From Pinguiococcus pyrenoidosus (Eukaryota; Sar; Pinguiophyceae; Pinguiochrysidales; Pinguiochrysidaceae): a stretch of 20,791 bases of DNA. Numbering within the stretch: the stretch's first letter is position 1; each line of letters starts with the position of its first letter. The notes below the pieces were generated by a model. The model worked only from the letters and a program-made list of their open reading frames with translations, did no database searches and had not been told where the DNA came from. A program made the position numbers and the translations under genes. Below, one piece after another: positions 19,501 through 20,791 of this stretch. The DNA lies in the NCBI GenBank assembly GCA_019677205.1, contig JAAMXY010000226.1, forward strand, positions 1 to 20,791. The letters are read 5' to 3'.

Positions 19501-20550
19501 GCAGCAGCCGGCACCGCCAGCATTTCCTGAAGGGCCTTTGCATCCTGCTTCATCGCCAAGAACTTCTCTTGCAGCGCTGCTGCATGCGCCTCAGAATCGC
19601 TTGCTCGGCGTTCCGCTTCCACCGCCGCCGACTTCATCTCATCAAGCTCCGACGTGGTATGGGAGAGCGTCTCGGCGACTTCTTGCAAGCTCTGCTGCGT
19701 CGCACTCAGGTTCTGCTGCGTCGCGCTCAGGTTGGCCTTGACATCTTCAAGCTCCCTGACCGAGTTCCTTTGAGCCGCGTCGGCTGTCTCAGCCGCTGCG
19801 GAGAGCTTTTCCTGAAGCTTGGAGATCTCTTCGGCTTGCTGGCGACAGCGCTCTTCCAACTCCTGCGAGTGCGCGGCAGCGGCTTGCCTGTCGCTTTCTG
19901 AGCGCTCCTCTCCTTCTGCCTCGTCCTGCGCCAACCTCATCTGCAATTCGTGAATCGCTTGTCCTTGCTCTTGGCATTTCGTCTCCAGCGCTTGGACACT
20001 GGCGAGTGAAGTCTTGACTTGCGTCTGAAGCGAGTCCTTCTCCCGTGTCGCTACGGACAAGGACTCTTCGAGCGCTTCCTTGGCTGCCACGGCCGCATCC
20101 CGCTCGCTGCTGAGAGCCTCGATGCTTTCCCCCAAAGCGCTGGCCTTTTCCCCCAGTTCTTCAGTAGCCCGATTCAGGCGTGCGTTCTCCTGCTGCAGGC
20201 TTTCCGCTTGCCGCGCCAATGCTTCCGATCGTTCCCTGTGTTGCCAGTTGACGTCACTTTGCTTTACAGTGTTTGCGGATGGGGCACATGAGATCTTGGC
20301 GGAAATACCTTTCGGCGTCGAGGGCTTCCTGCGATTCCTGCAAGGCCTTCGCGAGGCCTGCTCCGTCACCAGCAGCGCCATCCTCGGCTCCATCATCTGC
20401 CGCGTCCTTGACGTCTTCGAGCTGCTTGACTCGTGCTTGAAGAGTCTTGTTCTCCGCGCGGAGCTTCTTCACGTATTGCAGCAGCTGCTCTCGACTAAGC
20501 TGCTTCTTGCCGGTGCTTTTGGCCTCGGACGCCTTCTCCTGAGCCTCCAT
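16504..20550 (-). CDS. Golgin with C-terminal GRIP domain
   Basis: Long coiled-coil tether of the trans-Golgi network; GRIP domains bind the GTPase Arl1. Deduced exons (minus): 20550-20288, 20235-16779, 16656-16504; 1290 residues. The first join gives [19 protein letters not shown], continuing heptads; the second gives [16 protein letters not shown]. Without splicing the frame would miss the C-terminus. N-terminus [13 protein letters not shown] resembles golgin starts. Residues about 15-1190 are mostly coiled coil, with a poly-Glu run and an apparently globular break at about 747-847. GRIP domain from 1203: [13 protein letters not shown] then [15 protein letters not shown], ending in GGWFGFG at about 1260-1266. 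The usual Tyr of YLKN is Phe1206. The tail is Gly/Ala-rich. Start ATG 20550 is the first in-frame ATG; microsatellites lie 77 bp upstream. Confidence 0.92.
18667..18740 (-). repeat. 21-bp tandem repeat encoding SLTAQVK heptads
   Basis: Units at 18667-18687, 18688-18708 and 18709-18729 plus a partial fourth are nearly identical. In the golgin frame they encode successive SLTAQ[VA][KT] heptads, matching one coiled-coil repeat per DNA unit. Local duplication has therefore lengthened the rod by whole heptads. Confidence 0.9.
19689..19740 (-). repeat. 21-bp tandem repeat encoding NLSATQQ heptads
   Basis: Two and a half near-identical copies of a 21-bp unit encode [15 protein letters not shown] in the golgin rod. 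Again one DNA unit equals one seven-residue heptad. It is separate from the repeat about 1 kb away and unrelated in sequence. Confidence 0.85.
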
Positions 20551-20626
20551 CGCTTCGCAGTGCTCTGCGCAAAGTGGTGTGCCATACAATTGTTAAACCC
20601 CGCGTGTGCTCCTTTAAAAATAACAC

Positions 20627-20698
20627 ATACATACATACATACATACATACATACATACATACATACATACATACATACATACATACATACATACATAC

Positions 20699-20791
<93 letters not shown>
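20627..20791. repeat. Compound microsatellite (ATAC)19-(TC)24-(AC)20
   Basis: Three pure tracts abut: ATAC units at 20627-20702 (19 copies), TC at 20703-20750 (24 copies) and AC from 20751 to the window edge (at least 20 copies). It lies just upstream of the golgin start codon, in promoter or 5' UTR position, and may continue beyond the window. Confidence 0.97.

Overview
The window looks like a gene-dense nuclear segment of a unicellular eukaryote, probably an alga or other protist. It carries eight protein-coding genes, and I deduced at least 19 short GT-AG introns (about 52 to 122 bp) by restoring conserved protein families across them. TAA, TAG and TGA are all used as stops, so the standard genetic code applies. 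The products are typically eukaryotic: PSTAIRE kinase, cytosolic ribosomal protein uL11, Sen1-type helicase, GRIP golgin, mitochondrial EF-G2 and aquaporin. I could not fix the lineage from sequence alone.

Layout, left to right, with strands strictly alternating: (1) 114-1665 (+) UPF0489/C5orf22-like protein, one intron, possibly incomplete at its 5' end; (2) 2077-3060 (-) CDK1/CDKA-type kinase, no intron; (3) 3662-6001 (+) a calpain homologue with N-terminal EF-hands and all three catalytic residues replaced, no intron; (4) 6088-9064 (-) mitochondrial ribosome-recycling factor EF-G2 (GFM2), six introns packed in its last 1 kb; (5) 9360-10402 (+) an AQP11-like unorthodox aquaporin, three introns; (6) 10819-14908 (-) a Sen1/senataxin superfamily 1 helicase, again six introns packed at the 3' end; (7) 15618-16191 (+) ribosomal protein L12 (uL11), one intron; (8) 16504-20550 (-) a long coiled-coil golgin with a C-terminal GRIP domain, one intron near each end. 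The right edge is a compound microsatellite.

The genes are unrelated housekeeping functions (cell cycle, mitochondrial and cytosolic translation, transcription termination and R-loop removal, Golgi tethering, membrane channel), so there is no operon-like system. The alternation gives four convergent pairs (gaps of 411, 86, 416 and 312 bp) and three divergent pairs (601, 295 and 709 bp), which suggests shared bidirectional promoters and very close 3' ends.

The most unusual points are the catalytically dead EF-hand calpain, a WW-like module inside the helicase core, the crowding of introns at the 3' ends of two long genes, AGGT direct repeats at several intron boundaries, an aquaporin with a degenerate first pore motif, and 21-bp (seven-codon) tandem repeats in three places. 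I found no tRNA, rRNA, CRISPR array or mobile element.
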